DNA of 64,000 nt, taken from positions 60,868-124,867 of the forward strand of contig CAMPDV010001332.1 of the NCBI GenBank assembly GCA_946699065.1, given 5' to 3'. Origin of the DNA: Loxodes magnus (Eukaryota > Ciliophora > Karyorelictea > Loxodida > Loxodidae). Positions within the stretch are counted from its first letter, which is position 1, and each line of letters begins with the position of its first letter. The position numbers and the translations under genes are program-made. This document shows, piece after piece, positions 25,576 through 38,526 of the stretch. The notes under the pieces were generated by a model. It worked only from the letters and a program-made list of their open reading frames with translations, did not search any database and was not told the DNA's origin.

Positions 25576-28500
25576 TTATAATTCCCATATTATGATATAT
25601 TTAGTTTAATTTTAATTAATTCTCTTAATTTTAAGTATTGTTTTTTAAAACTTTAATTAAGTTTTTTATTTGCTTTTTTAATAAGAATATTTAGTATATC
25701 TTTATAATTGTCTTCAATTATTAAAAACTTTTTATTTTTTAAATAAATCCTTAAACATTTCCTTTAAATTAATAACAGTAGTATTATGAACTTTAAACAA
25801 TACTCATTTAACTATATTTTTATATCACTTTAAAAAATTAGTTTAGTTTATTAAATCGAATGTCATATGCTATATTTTATTAGCATGTATATGTATCTTT
25901 AAAGAAGTTTTATTATTTGCTAATAAAATATTTAATTAATAGCATTAAATCTATAAATTTAAATTATTTATTAATAATAAATATAAATCTTTATTTTTTA
26001 AATTAATTAATTTTGAAATATTTAAAATTTATATTATAAATTATTTATCATTTCATTTTAGATTTAGACTATTTAATAGAGTTTTTACTACTTTATTCTT
26101 TTTTCTTAATGTAATTTTTTATTATTTGTATTTCGTTTATTTGAAACCATTAATTTAAAAGCATAGTCCCATTTTTACTTATATAATAAATTAATCTCCT
26201 ATGTCTTAATTTATATTTTTATTTCTTTTAGTAATTTAGCCTTAACTGTTTTTTCTATGAAGATTTATTTATTCCTCTTAATTTTAACTAAACTATTTCA
26301 TAAATCTATAAAACTTTTTTGAATTAAGTTTAAAAGGATATAATTTATGAAGTTTAGTTAAATTAATTCAATAAATAAATAATTAATTGTAGAATTTAAA
26401 TTACTCAAATACTAAAATTTTAGCTATAAAACAATTTTTAAATTATATTATTATACTTCATATTTATACTTTCTTAGCTAAATCTAAGATATTTTATATG
26501 CCAGATAACAAATTTTATAACTTGTATAAATTTTAAATAATTTTAGTATAATTTTAGAAATTCATCGAAATTACAATTTTAACTTTTTTGCTTATGCTAG
26601 ATATAGAAATGAAAAGTTTAAAATCTAAAAATAGTATTGCTGATCAAATAAACTAGTACCTTAAATAAGCAAAATGTTATAAAAATAGATTATAAGATGA
26701 TAAAAGTAAAACTTTAACTAATAATCTTTAAAAATTAAGTAAGATATAAATAAATCCTTTTAAAGTAAAAATAATAAAAAATAATTAAGTTTAATATTAG
26801 ATTTAGCGTTTAAATCTAATTTATTATTTATTATTTTTTAAAAAGATACTATAATGTTTAAAAAGATAAAATAATTGCTTAGATTTTTTTATTTATTACT
26901 TTAATTTAAAAGCTAAAAATTAATCTAAATAGTTTATAAAAATTTATAGGAGAAAAAATAAAAAAAAATATCTCTTTATAAAAATAAAAAAGTTAATTAA
27001 ATTATAAAATTAGAAAGTTTAAAAATTAAAAAAAATATATCGATATATTTTAGAAAATAAAAATGAAAAAGTTAAATTAGTTTATCAAAAATTAAAAAAA
27101 AATGAGATGACTGGCTTAAATTTACAAAAGATAATAAAATTATTAAAATTTTAAGAAAAAGATAAAAGAAAATAGATCAAAAGCTGTAACTACTGCAATT
27201 CAATTTACCACATCATATTAAAATGTTGAGCCTGAAAAAACTAAAGATAAGAGAACTTCAAAGAACATGAAGGATGATGAATAAACATAAGATCACTGAA
27301 ATTTGAATTTATAAATAAAAAATTTTATCAAGAACGGTATATTATTGATATTAGTATCCTGCCAAATATTTAAAAAAATTATGATACTCATCCAAGTAAA
27401 ATAAATGGCATAGTTGTCAAGTTGAAAGTCCAGGTGAAACTAAAACTTAAACTTTGAGTATATTATTATTATTACTATTTAATTTTAAAATAAAATTAGA
27501 TTTATTCTTTAGTTTAAAATTTTTTCCAGTTTAAATTATTTTAGTTTTTTTCTTTTTCAAAAATTATTAAGAAATTTTATGTCTTTAAGAAATTAAATTT
27601 AATTACTTAGTTATAAATTTATACCAAATTAAATTTATGTTTATTAAAATTATCCACCAAGTATTTTTCTAAATGATAGTAATTTAATTAAATTAAACTA
27701 TTTTTAAATATTTTTATCAATTTTACATAAGCTGTTTTAAAATTGTAATTTTCCTGAAGCTCTTCAGCTAATTTATCTATTCCTTAAAGTATATTAAGTT
27801 TAGTTAATTTTTATATTATATAAAATATAGTTATTAATTTAATGCTTCTATTTTATTTGTTTTATAATAGATCTTATTTTCTAATTTTTTAATCTTTGCT
27901 GCAAATTCATAGAATTTCATTGTTTTTTTACGTATTTTGATCTATAAAAATAATAATTTAACTTTAAATATTTTAAACTAATTGCAACATAATTTTTGGT
28001 TTAAATAAGATTTTTCTTATATTTACTATTTATAAAAAAGCAAATTTAAATGCTTAAAACATAATTTTTATTCTTTTTAATATTAAATAATGCATCTTTT
28101 TAATTACTTTACTTTTAACTTGTTTTTAAATAAATTTTTCATTCTAATTTAAACTATATTTTCAAGCATAAGAAAATAAATGCTTTTTATCAAACTTAAG
28201 ATAAAATTCAAATTTTTTAAATACTTGAAAGATTTTTAATTAAATTTTAGAAAGAAAAAAATTATAAATTTGCTTTCGTAAAAGAAAAAATTAATGAAAA
28301 CTAAATAATTTAAAAAATATTAAATGAAGAAGTTGAGATTGAGTTTCATAAATAATTCAACACTTATCTTTTAATATTATTTATCTATATCTGCTAATTT
28401 TATCTTCTCTAGTATTTTCTCTTTTACAAATCCTTAATAACGATTTTTTTATTACAAGCTTTATTCTCTTTAATTTAATAATTATAATAATATAAAATAT

Positions 28501-29815
28501 TAAAATCTAAAAATAAAAATTTAGTAATAATATAGTAAAGATAGATTTTAAATAAAGTATAAGTAATTTAATTAAATATATGAATTGATAATTAAATGAA
28601 TAGATTACACTTTAATGTTTGATATATAATCTAAATAATAATAGACAATTATTAAATATTTGATTAAATCTATTTAAGTTTTTAAAAGTATTTTAGTTGA
28701 TATATCTTTAATTTCACATAAAGTAATTTTTTATTACTATTTAAGCTAAAATTTATAGTTATTAATTATATAATTTTGATAATATTTAGGTTAATATTAT
28801 CTGCTTATATTATTTTTACTTATTATTTATATTAGAAAAAAGGTTTATCTAGCTAGGAACTAACACAACTGTATTTGTAAAGAATTGAATTATATAATTA
28901 ATAATGGTTATAAAGTAGTAAAGATAAGTATACAATTGATAAAAAATGGGAGTTACTATTTAGTAAGCAGCATTATTAGATTAATCTATATTATTTAAGT
29001 TATTTAATAAAGATATTTAATATTTCTATTTAAAGAAAATTGTATAATTTGATAATAAATTTAAGATTTATTATTTTAGTTTTTTAAAATATAAGTAAAA
29101 TAATTAGAAAATAGTAAATTTTAATTCTAAGTATTTTTATAAAATAAAGCTTTATAAAATCATTTATAAAAATATTTTAAATTTTTATTTTTACTGTCAT
29201 AATATTTAAATTTTTAATTATTTAAATTATTTATCCTTTAATTATTTAGTTTTATATTTGCTACTAATTTTAGGGAAAAATATATCTATAAGCATAATTT
29301 TGTTTATAATAAAATCTTTAATGTTTCTTCTGTAATTTTATTAAAACTTGTTCTATTTAAATAATAGATTAAATTTAATATCTACTCTTTACTATAAGAT
29401 ACATTTATTTAAACTATTTATTTAAATATTAAATCTTTAATATTCTAGATTTTCAATCTTCAAAAATTTATCAATATTTCTTTAAAAACAATATCAAAAA
29501 GAGAATATTAAATCAATATTTAAATACATCAAAATAAATCTACCTAATTCAATATAAACATTTACTTCTTACATTATAATCAATTCAATATCATTACTAA
29601 ATCCAATTATATACATCAAACTAATCAAATGTAGTTAATACATCAAAATACATCAACTAATTATTTAATATTATTTAGACTACCAGATACAAGTAAACAC
29701 TTTTATAATTAAACTAACTTAAAACTATTCAAATTCATATCTTCTATTTTTGTATTATCAATAACTAAATTATAAATATTTTATTACTAATTTTATATAT
29801 CAAAACTAAATATTA
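25575..29815. repeat. Module C, copy 2 (two internal deletions)
   Basis: Matches 6002-11035, lacking about 515 bp (equivalent of 6740-7255) and about 275 bp (equivalent of 8012-8285). The second deletion has AAAATAAAA at both ends, suggesting deletion between short direct repeats. It leads into the SINE-like element and RING-kelch copy 4. Confidence 0.75.
27185..27457 (+). pseudogene. Gag-like zinc-knuckle fragment in module C, copy 2
   Basis: The knuckle C-NY-C-NSIY-H-IILK-C is followed by the same 90-codon frame as the other two copies, with TGA at 27455-27457 and an (ATT)n run after it. The N-terminal half is missing because of the ~275-bp deletion just upstream. Confidence 0.5.
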
Positions 29816-30105
29816 TAAAACGCCTACCACTTCAATGGCACACATTTATTTAATAAAGTTTTTTTAAGTTAAAAAAATTATTTGACGAAATCTTTCACAG
29901 TACTAACATTCCTTGGTTAGCTTTTTCTCCAATAGTCTGTGGTCGGAATTCTACACTTAGAAACCTTGGCACCTTTCATCATTAACGCTACCCGATAACT
30001 CTTCATTCTTGTATCTTTTGATTCTTACCAAGATTCTTGATCGACGAAGTACTTCCTGATAAGAAAGTAAAAATTAATATCAGTTGGAGGATTATTTTTT
30101 CCTAT
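29815..30105. repeat. SINE-like interspersed element, copy 3
   Basis: Begins near CGCCTACCACTTCAATGGC and ends at CAGTTGGAGGATTATTTTTT. Closest to the copy at 48472-49130. It lies between module C and the pre-kelch segment. Confidence 0.6.
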
Positions 30106-30331
30106 TTAAAATTAATTATATATATAATAAATTTTATTTATGCTTTTAATCTAAAATCCATATCTTGTAGTTAAAATTTATTAAAAATAAATAGATTGCT
30201 CTATTTCTTGAGATTTTATTTAGTTTACTTTCAAAAATTAGAAAAATTTATTAATATTAATTTTTGTTAAAATAAAATAAATAAGTTATAAAAATTTATC
30301 ATGTTCTAAAATTAATAATATAATCAAATAT

Positions 30332-30647
30332 TTAATTTTTAATTTTAAACTAAAAGAGTTTTTGGACTGCAACTTCTTGCAGTTTAACGACCCCAACACT
30401 CCCTTCATGGGATAACGGGGATATCCTGTTGCTTTCGAAAATCAGCTGCCAAGGAGCTCCATCGCTATGGGCAGCCAGGCTTTAAGCCCCTACCAGGAGT
30501 GGATAATCAAGAGGAAAGTGTTCCCTTGAAAAGGTTGATTTTGACCAGGGACTTTCTCAGCGACAGGAAAGGAATTTGTTCCTAGCCATAAAACCAGAAA
30601 GTATGATTCAGAAGGTCAATCTCAGCTCCCACCATCTTTTTAATTAT
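30332..30647 (+). mobile_element. GC-richer coding-like element E1 with 13-bp target duplication
   Basis: A ~315-bp insertion bounded by TATAATCAAATAT on both sides (30319-30331 and 30648-30660); the other copies of this pre-kelch segment (for example near 11485) have one such site. A reverse-oriented relative lies at 53440-53700. Both share, with mostly codon-respecting differences, PVxFxxQLPxSSIAM, SQAxSPYxE and DQxLSQxQERN. In this copy one frameshift separates the second and third blocks. So it descends from a protein-coding sequence; the function is unknown. Confidence 0.6.
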
Positions 30648-31074
30648 TATAATCAAATATTATATCCTGAAAATATAATTCGTAACGAAATTCCATTTAA
30701 TTTCTTAAATTATTGACATAATTCATTAACTTAATTCTATTTTTACAATTAAATGAATTATCTACAAATATTAATTTAGTCTTTAATATCAGCTAAATAA
30801 TACTCACTTATTTCTAATAATTTATCTTTTTATTAAGTTATCTTAAGACTCTTTATAATTTCTATTTAATATTAGTTATATATAAAATAGATAAAAAGAG
30901 AATATAAGGTAATAGATGATAATATTTAAAGTAAGTAATAAATTATAAATAGATTAGTTACATTAGTATTAGAGGTAATATTAATAAGCTAGTTTATCAT
31001 AGTAATAGTAATAATCTAATCTAAACTGTTATATTTACACTTTTAGCTTTTACATTTATTAACTTTATAATAAA

Positions 31075-32436
31075 ATGTAAGTCATCTACCTATGCTAATA
31101 CTGCTCTTATCCTTTTAACCTAACTAACGCTATTCCTACTGTCTTACCTTGTTCTCATACTTTCTGTAGCTTATGCTTAAAGACTTAGTACTATTTATAG
31201 AATCAAATCAGCTGCTGCATTTGTTATAAGGTATTTCACTTTAGATTTGAAGATTTACCTATAAATGATGAATGGGTAGAGATATTACAATAATAATAGG
31301 AGTAGATTAATATTAAAAAGTAATGCTAATAGAAATTAAATTAAATGAAGAAGTAAATAGATTAGAAGCAAAATAAAATAACTTAGATGTAACAAATAGT
31401 TAGCTACTAGTTTTTAAATTGCATACCTTCATAACTTATTACATTACTAAAATAGTAGGAACTAAAGAATAATAAGCAATATAATCTCCATCTATAAGCC
31501 TTCGTTTCTATCACCTAAAAATATTCCTCAAATACAATCAAATAAATATATTAACAGATAAAATCTAAGCTGCATGATTAAAGAAGTATTATGTCAAGCA
31601 TAAAATAAATAACTGTAACTGAGTAGAATATAAAGGAAAGTAAATATATTCATTTATTTTATTTTGGTACTTAAATTCTTCGATTATTTAATATAGAAAC
31701 AGAATAAATTTAAAAAGTTTAAATAAATATAAAAGTTCCTAATTGAAGTAGAAGTATTGAATATAGAAATAAATTATATTTAGTTGGAGGAGAAATAAAT
31801 GAATAAGGATTAAAAGATACTTGATAATTTGACTTTTAAGGAAATAGTAGAAAACTATCTAGTCTTAACTAAGGAAGATCTTTATTTGGATTAGCTGCAG
31901 CTTAAGATTATATATATGTAGTAGGAGGAACTTTTGATTATAGTAAACCTTTAAGAACAATAGAAAAATTAAAGATAGGAAGTTAAAGTACATGATAATA
32001 TTGTTCTTAGTTTCCTTTTGGAATATTATATTAGATATTAGTAGTAGATAAAAGTGAATAAAATATTTATTCGTTTGGAGGAATAAACTAAAACGAATAA
32101 ATTTTAAATGACATTTGAAAATATAATATATAGAGCGATATATGAAATAAATGTAATTTAAATCTTCCTGAAGCTGTTTAATTGCCATTAGTATTACTTG
32201 AGCCTCTAATTATAGTTGGAGGAGTAAAAAATCATTATAAAGAATTTTAAAGAAAGATATATAAAAGAAGCAATCAATAATGATAATAAATAGAATTTAA
32301 ACATAATTCAATTAATTTATCAGCATTTAAAACAAGAGATAGATTTGCTTATACTTTTATTCCTGATTAAGGTAAGCTTTTATTGTTGAGAGTTGACGTA
32401 GTAAATTTGAGTTACAAGACCATAAGAATAGAGTGA
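31075..32436 (+). CDS. RING-finger kelch protein, copy 4 (intact)
   Basis: 453 aa, one codon shorter than copy 1 just after the fourth Gly-Gly pair (NHYKEF). RING Cys/His positions are unchanged and the first kelch pair is at 238. Loop differences from the paralogues cluster after each Gly-Gly (DYSKP, NHYKEF) and near the C-terminus (IPDQGKL). Stop TGATGA at 32434-32439. Flank A follows, as for copies 1 and 5. Element E1 lies ~430 bp upstream of the ATG. Confidence 0.9.
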
Positions 32437-32444
32437 TGAATGAA

Positions 32445-34615
32445 GTTAAATAAAATATAATAAATTTAAAGTATTTTTTTAATAATAAATATTATATTAT
32501 AGTATTTTATAAATTTTAATGATTTAGGTATAATAAGAAGTAATGATTATGTAGTTATATTTTTAGAATGTTATATATTGTAAGTTGATTTAATGTTAGT
32601 CTGATAGTTAGACAGTGATGGTGTTGATTGTAAGGGTTGATATAAATATATTTGATATAATTAAATATTGTGTAATTAGTAGAGACATATTAATATTAAG
32701 TAATGATGCACATAATGATGTGCATAATGAATTTGAAAGTATGTTTTAATTTAGTATAAAATAAAAATATTTGAGTTTTAAAGTTGATGCTATCTACTTA
32801 TGATTTAGTTATTATATTATAGTTTAAAAGAATTATTTAAATAATAAAAATTTATAAAAAAGTGATCTAATAAACAGTTAGCTAAATTATTATCTTAAAA
32901 AGTTTATTATCTAAATAATACTAAAAATAAGCAAAAAGAATCTAATAATACATATAGATATAAATATTTATAGCTATTATATTACTTTAATAATTAAAGG
33001 TAAAAGTAAGTTTTAGTGATAAAATAATTCTTTATTGGATTAACAAAGATTAAAGTTAGAAAATATTTTATCTAAAACATATTAAATGTTGCTTTTGTCT
33101 AAATAGCTATTTAAATTCATTTTACTTATATCTTTTTTACTTAAGAAAAAGTAAAGACGAGTATTTTAAAAAGAGCATGAACAATGAAGTTATATAAATG
33201 CTCACAAAAAAGAAAATTTATAAGTGAAAATATTATGATTACTACTATATTGAGTGCTCTAAAGTTATATAATATATTATTAAGAAGCTTCTTTTTTAAT
33301 AGATAGATAAACTTCTTGATAGTTTAATGAATTTCTTGGTGGATATTACCATAATTTAATTATAATTTAAATATCATTGATATGAAGTGTTATTAGCAAT
33401 AATATTTCCTAAGCAGTATATAAAATTGTTTATAATTTCCCTAAAATAAAAGTTATTACGTGCACATAAAGATTCTATATTGATTACAATAAAGATTAAA
33501 ATTAGCTCTGTTTTATAGTTAGAAAGAAATTAGTTGATAAGAAATTTGAATATGTTGATAAACATAAATGGTAACATTAAGCTATCTATTTATACATTAA
33601 TATAAAGTAATTTTGTTGATGCTAATTGTATTATCTGAATATGATTAGATTTTTTGATAATAATAGGTTTATTTGAATATAAAAGGAATTAAAAAATAAA
33701 CTAATTTAAATTAGTTAAAATATTTAATTTCTTAATTTATATCTAATTAAATAAATTAAACCATTATATACTCTTAAGTTTAAAACTTATATAATTATAA
33801 ATTTTGGTTACAGATAAGTTTTATTTAAATTATATAATATTATTTCTATTTATAGAGTATAAATTGAAGTAAGTAAAAAGGAACAATATTATTGATATTT
33901 AAATATATTTTAAATTAGAATAAATGATTAAACTTTTAATTAAATAAATATAAATATCAGATATTTACAACACTATATCAAATTAATTATTTTAAGTAAA
34001 TATACTATTTTAACTTATATCTACTATTTTTTAATCAATCCAAATAATCATATAATAATAATCAAATTATCAAATTATAATATACTCAAATTATATCCAA
34101 ATTACATATAATTCATCATTATTCAAATATATTATTACACTTAAATCAAACCATTTATTTTATACATTTTTTCCATATCAAATAGTCATCAATTCTAAAA
34201 AACATACTAATTTCAAATATTATATCAACTCATTTTATTAATACCTCCAAATTATAATCATAGATCAAATTATAACCAAATTAATGCTTCATTATTTTAA
34301 TATTAGAACCTACTTTTAAATATCATTCTTATACATATATAAATATAGTTATTATTTTTATTTAAATATGTATAGTTACATTTAATTTTAATAACAATAC
34401 TAATTTATTTTTTAGTTTAAATATTTTTAATTTATATCATCTATTTTATTTATGCTTTTTATAATAGTTTTTTTATTTAATTTTAGTTGATATATTTCTT
34501 TAAATTACACTTACAGTTATTTATATATATCTTAATTAAAATTTATTCTTTTTAGTAATTTAAAATTAAATAGTATCATTTTTATATTATTATTTTAGAT
34601 ATTTAAAGTTAATAT
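32445..34615. repeat. Flank module A, copy 2
   Basis: Nearly identical to 2925-5090 over its whole length, with a few short indels near the end (about 34110 and 34455). No gene is recognised. Confidence 0.75.
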
Positions 34616-36580
34616 TATCTAATTTTTTAAAGGAAAAAAGCATAGTTTTTGAAGTGTTTTGAAGTGAGAGTACGAAATTTTAATATCAGAGTCATTAAAT
34701 TGGTAAGTTTAGAGTGTTGAATTCGATGAAATTTCATTATCTTGTTAAAACTAATGCTTTTAGTAAATTAGATTGCATACCCTGGTATGCTTCGATTGAA
34801 AAAACGATTTAAGGAAAAGATGTTTTAGTTTTTTAGATTTGCTTGCGGAAAATTCTAATGAGAATTATTTTTAAGTGAAAGAAGAATCATATTCTTGCTG
34901 TTGTCTAAATTAAAATTTTCTTAGGAAGCACGTTAAGGCAGATTTAGTGTTTCATTAATAAAGTTTGCCATTTTATTTTATTAGTTAGTAAAGAATTTTT
35001 AAATTAAAGAAAGCTTTAAGCCATAGGTAATTAAATGTAAATAGCTTGATAAAATTAAGCGAAAGTAATCATAGCGAATTCTTTTCAATTTTCAGGATAC
35101 CTCTATATTCTACTCTTATGTAATAAAGATAAAATCTGACCATTACAATTTTAAGTTAATTATCTGGAAAAGCAATTTATAGATAATTTTATGATATCTT
35201 TGAACTTTCGTATTTATAGATTAGTTAATTTTTTTATAATCTAAATAAGGATAAATTAAATAATAATATGAATTAGCTTTATAATTTTAATTATTTTTAA
35301 AGATATTAGCAAACAATTTCAATCAGATAGAAGCTTTATATTAAAATAAAACTTCTTTTTAATTATTATATCATAATTTTCTATCAAATAACTATTTATA
35401 AATAAAAGTTAGTCTATGAAGAAATTAATAAAAGCTACTAGTAATAAAACTTAAATTACTAGATCTAAGGAAACTAAATTTAGATATTCTTAAGATTAGA
35501 TAAAATAAAAATTTTGTTTATTAAAATTTAGCTCCTTAAAGAGTATAATAATCTATTGAATTATTTTTAGAAAGTTAAATTTTAAATAGATAGAAATATT
35601 AGGAATTAAAAATTAATAATAGTAATTATATAATAATAAATTAACCTCTTTTATATACTTCATCGATTAGATAAAAATAATAAAAACCTAAAAGTTAAGA
35701 ATAACAATTTCTATTTATAGAAAACATAATATTAAAGATTTTCCTAATTTTAGAGCTTCGTTATCCTTAAAAGAAAGTTTAGAAATTATACTGTAAATTT
35801 AATTTTGGTTTAGTTATAAAATATTTATTCTTACAAGCAAACTAAAGTTAAAAAACTTTAAGTCTCTTAAGCAAATAAAAGTCATATTTAAAGATTTCGA
35901 ATTATCAAAAATTTCAGATTTCTTCAAGCTCAGTAAAAGAAAGAATATTTAGCAATAAAATTTTCTAATGTTATTAGATAAATACCTGAGTTTACTCAAA
36001 TTGAAGCTTGATAAAGTCAAAATAATAAAGTATTTTAATTTAAATTTGAATAAGCTATTTAAAAAAGTTCAAAATAATACACTAAAAGTAGATTAAGACT
36101 TAAGCTTGAGAAAAATTATGAGCTTACAACTAAATACTTAATTCAATTAAATATTCTTTTTTTAAATAAGAAATTTCAAAGTACAACACCAATATTAAAT
36201 TTTGAAAATAGAGCTTGTAAGAATTAAAGCTATATTAAAATTTAAAATAAGCAATTTAAAAATATTTTAAAACAGAATTTATATTAAATGAATTTTGAGA
36301 TTGATAACACATTCATCTCCTTTTAAAAGGTTTTAAATGTATTTTAATTTGTGCAAAATAAATAAAAGATATGACTTTAATGAAAACTAAAAATAGAAAA
36401 ATAGAAAAATCTAAGCAATGAATTAATAATAATCATTATATAGGTATAAAAAATATTGCTTTTTTTAAATCTGAAGTTTTTATCTTTTCTCTTTATATTT
36501 TAAGGCATAAGTAACAGCGAATCCAATTATTTTATATGGTTTTAGATTTAATTATAAATTTAATAATTATTTAACATTTA
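34616..36580. other. Single-copy AT-rich region, no gene assigned
   Basis: The first ~450 bp (34640-35090) are less A+T-rich than the rest and could hold part of a gene or an RNA, but no motif supports a call. From 35100 to the tRNA I see nothing beyond long open frames, which are uninformative in this code. Confidence 0.35.
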
Positions 36581-36582
36581 AT

Positions 36583-36587
36583 AAAAA
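36583..36587 (-). terminator. Pol III terminator of tRNA-Pro(CGG)
   Basis: Five T residues on the minus strand directly after the discriminator base of the tRNA. Confidence 0.85.
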
Positions 36588-36659
36588 GGGCTGCTACGGG
36601 AATTGAACCCGTGACCTCTCGCACCCGAAGCGAGAATCATACTACTAGACCAAGCAGCC
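36588..36659 (-). tRNA. tRNA-Pro (anticodon CGG)
   Basis: A 72-nt tRNA on the minus strand. The acceptor stem GGCTGCT/AGCAGCC is followed by discriminator C, as in eukaryotic tRNA-Pro. The anticodon stem CTCGC/GCGAG encloses loop TTCGGGT, anticodon CGG, reading CCG. The T arm ACGGG-TTCAATT-CCCGT contains a good B box (GGTTCAATTCC). No CCA is encoded and no intron is seen. It faces away from an almost identical tRNA-Pro(UGG) gene ~1.1 kb downstream; the two are on opposite strands. Confidence 0.95.
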
Positions 36660-36661
36660 TT

Positions 36662-37770
36662 GCTATAATAATTATTAAAAGCTCATTAAATACTAATTTA
36701 ATATATTAACTTTACTTGAAATTTTTCCTTCAAAAAGAAAATTTATAAATATAAGCTAAAATAAATCTCTTTTATGCTTAAAAAAGTTATTTAGATTAAG
36801 AGAAAAGATATTAAGTTAATTCTGCTTTTTAGAAAATTAAGTGGTATTAAAAAGCATAAAAATAAAGAAAAAAGCATAATTAGATTTTTTATTATGTACA
36901 AATAGCTCTGTATTCTAATAATGGAAAAAAGCTCTTAATATTTTTAATAATTATAATGTTTAGAGAAAAATGTTTTGTATGTTACTATTTATTATAAACA
37001 TTTTGTTTTCATCTTTTGTAAGAAAAAATTATTTTGTAATTATTTCAAAAATGATATGGCTCTTATACTTCTAAGATAAATGATTAACAAAATCTATTTG
37101 AAACAATATTCATAATATTTTTATAAATATAGATTACTTAGAGTTTTTTGTCTTTTCTTTAGAAATATAAATTTTAAATAAATTTAAAATGATATATCAA
37201 TAATTATGAAATGCTTAATTTTTCAAATTTATTTAGAAATAATAGGTAATTTTTATATGATTTTAACGTAAAAAATCATAAACATTTTTGTATTATGCTT
37301 ATCAATTAAAAATTTGATTCTAAAAAGAAATGAAAAAAGCATATTACAAAAGTGAAAGAAAATAAATTGGCCTTTTGGAAGGATAAAGGATAATTTAGAT
37401 TTTTTTGTTATGCTTTACACTCTGAATGAATATTCTTAATATAAGTATTTTTCAAACTCTTAATGCAAATAAACAATCTAAAAGATTCAATAAATTATAT
37501 TGAAATAAGTTAATTAGCTTATTGTAAAAGAGTAGATGGTTATGTTTTATTTATTTGAATTTTTAAGTATTATTTTCGCAAAATTTTATTAAAAGACTGA
37601 CATAACTAAATCATTTTTATTATATTTCAGATACACTTTGCTTAAACTTAATTAGATCAATTTTTTCAAATAATACAACTATAAAAATAAATTTCTTAAT
37701 TTTTGTTTAATTCTAAGAATAAATTATAGAATATTTAAAGTATATAAGATAAGGGAAACAAGAGTAATAT
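36662..37770. other. Spacer between divergent tRNA genes
   Basis: 1.1 kb of A+T-rich DNA between the 5' ends of two oppositely oriented tRNA-Pro genes. No gene or repeat recognised. Confidence 0.5.
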
Positions 37771-37773
37771 AGA

Positions 37774-37845
37774 GGCTGCTTGGTCTAGTGGTATGATTCT
37801 CGCTTTGGGTGCGAGAGGTCACGGGTTCAATTCCCGTAGCAGCCC
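37774..37845 (+). tRNA. tRNA-Pro (anticodon UGG)
   Basis: 72 nt on the plus strand, acceptor GGCTGCT/AGCAGCC plus discriminator C. The anticodon loop TTTGGGT gives anticodon TGG, reading CCA (and other CCN by wobble). It is almost identical to the CGG gene at 36588-36659, differing at the wobble base (T against C) and at one D-loop base. The B box GGTTCAATTCC and a T5 terminator are present. The pair is probably an inverted duplication. Confidence 0.95.
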
Positions 37846-37850
37846 TTTTT
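37846..37850 (+). terminator. Pol III terminator of tRNA-Pro(UGG)
   Basis: Five T residues directly after the tRNA discriminator base. Confidence 0.85.
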
Positions 37851-37859
37851 ATTTTTTAA

Positions 37860-38526
37860 TTAAATAGGAATTTATATAACTTTTAATTTTTTATTTAAGT
37901 TTTATTTATAAAAAGATAACTCAAGCTTCTTTATTCAAATACGACTCTTCATTTATCAAATTATTAGATTCATTCTTTATTCTTCCTTATAGACCAACCA
38001 AGATCTCATTTAAAGACTTTTTTCTATTTCTGTACTTGTTTTTAATTTCTGCTACAAAATTCCTTAATATATGAATATGTATCAAACAAGAAATTCTAAA
38101 ACTTTATTTAGAAAGTTAAATTTCTTGAATCCATTCATTACTTGTATAGATAAATTTTACTAACACTCAAGATCTTTTTTCTTAATTTTAGCTTTACTTA
38201 ATTATACCTGCTAGTTAAATTGCTAGTCTAATGATATCAGAGAAGTAAATAATAATCTTAAAAAATGGAATTCATTTCCTCTTTTAAAATATAAAAATCG
38301 CTTCTTATAATTCTAGTGAGATGTTGGAAATCACTTGAGTATAAATTTTTAGAAGTTTGCTTAAGATTTGAAATGTTATTATAGGGAAAATATTGTAGGC
38401 AACCAAAATAAAATAATACAGAATGAATTTATTGCTATTAATAATTAAATCTTACACTCATCATCTAATCAGCTTCATATAGATTCTTTAATACTTATAT
38501 AGGAAGAATTCAAATAAAAAAATTAA
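37860..38526. other. Intergenic between tRNA and retroposon G3
   Basis: Moderately A+T-rich DNA without a recognised gene. It may contain the 5' untranslated part of the following Gag-like element. Confidence 0.4.
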
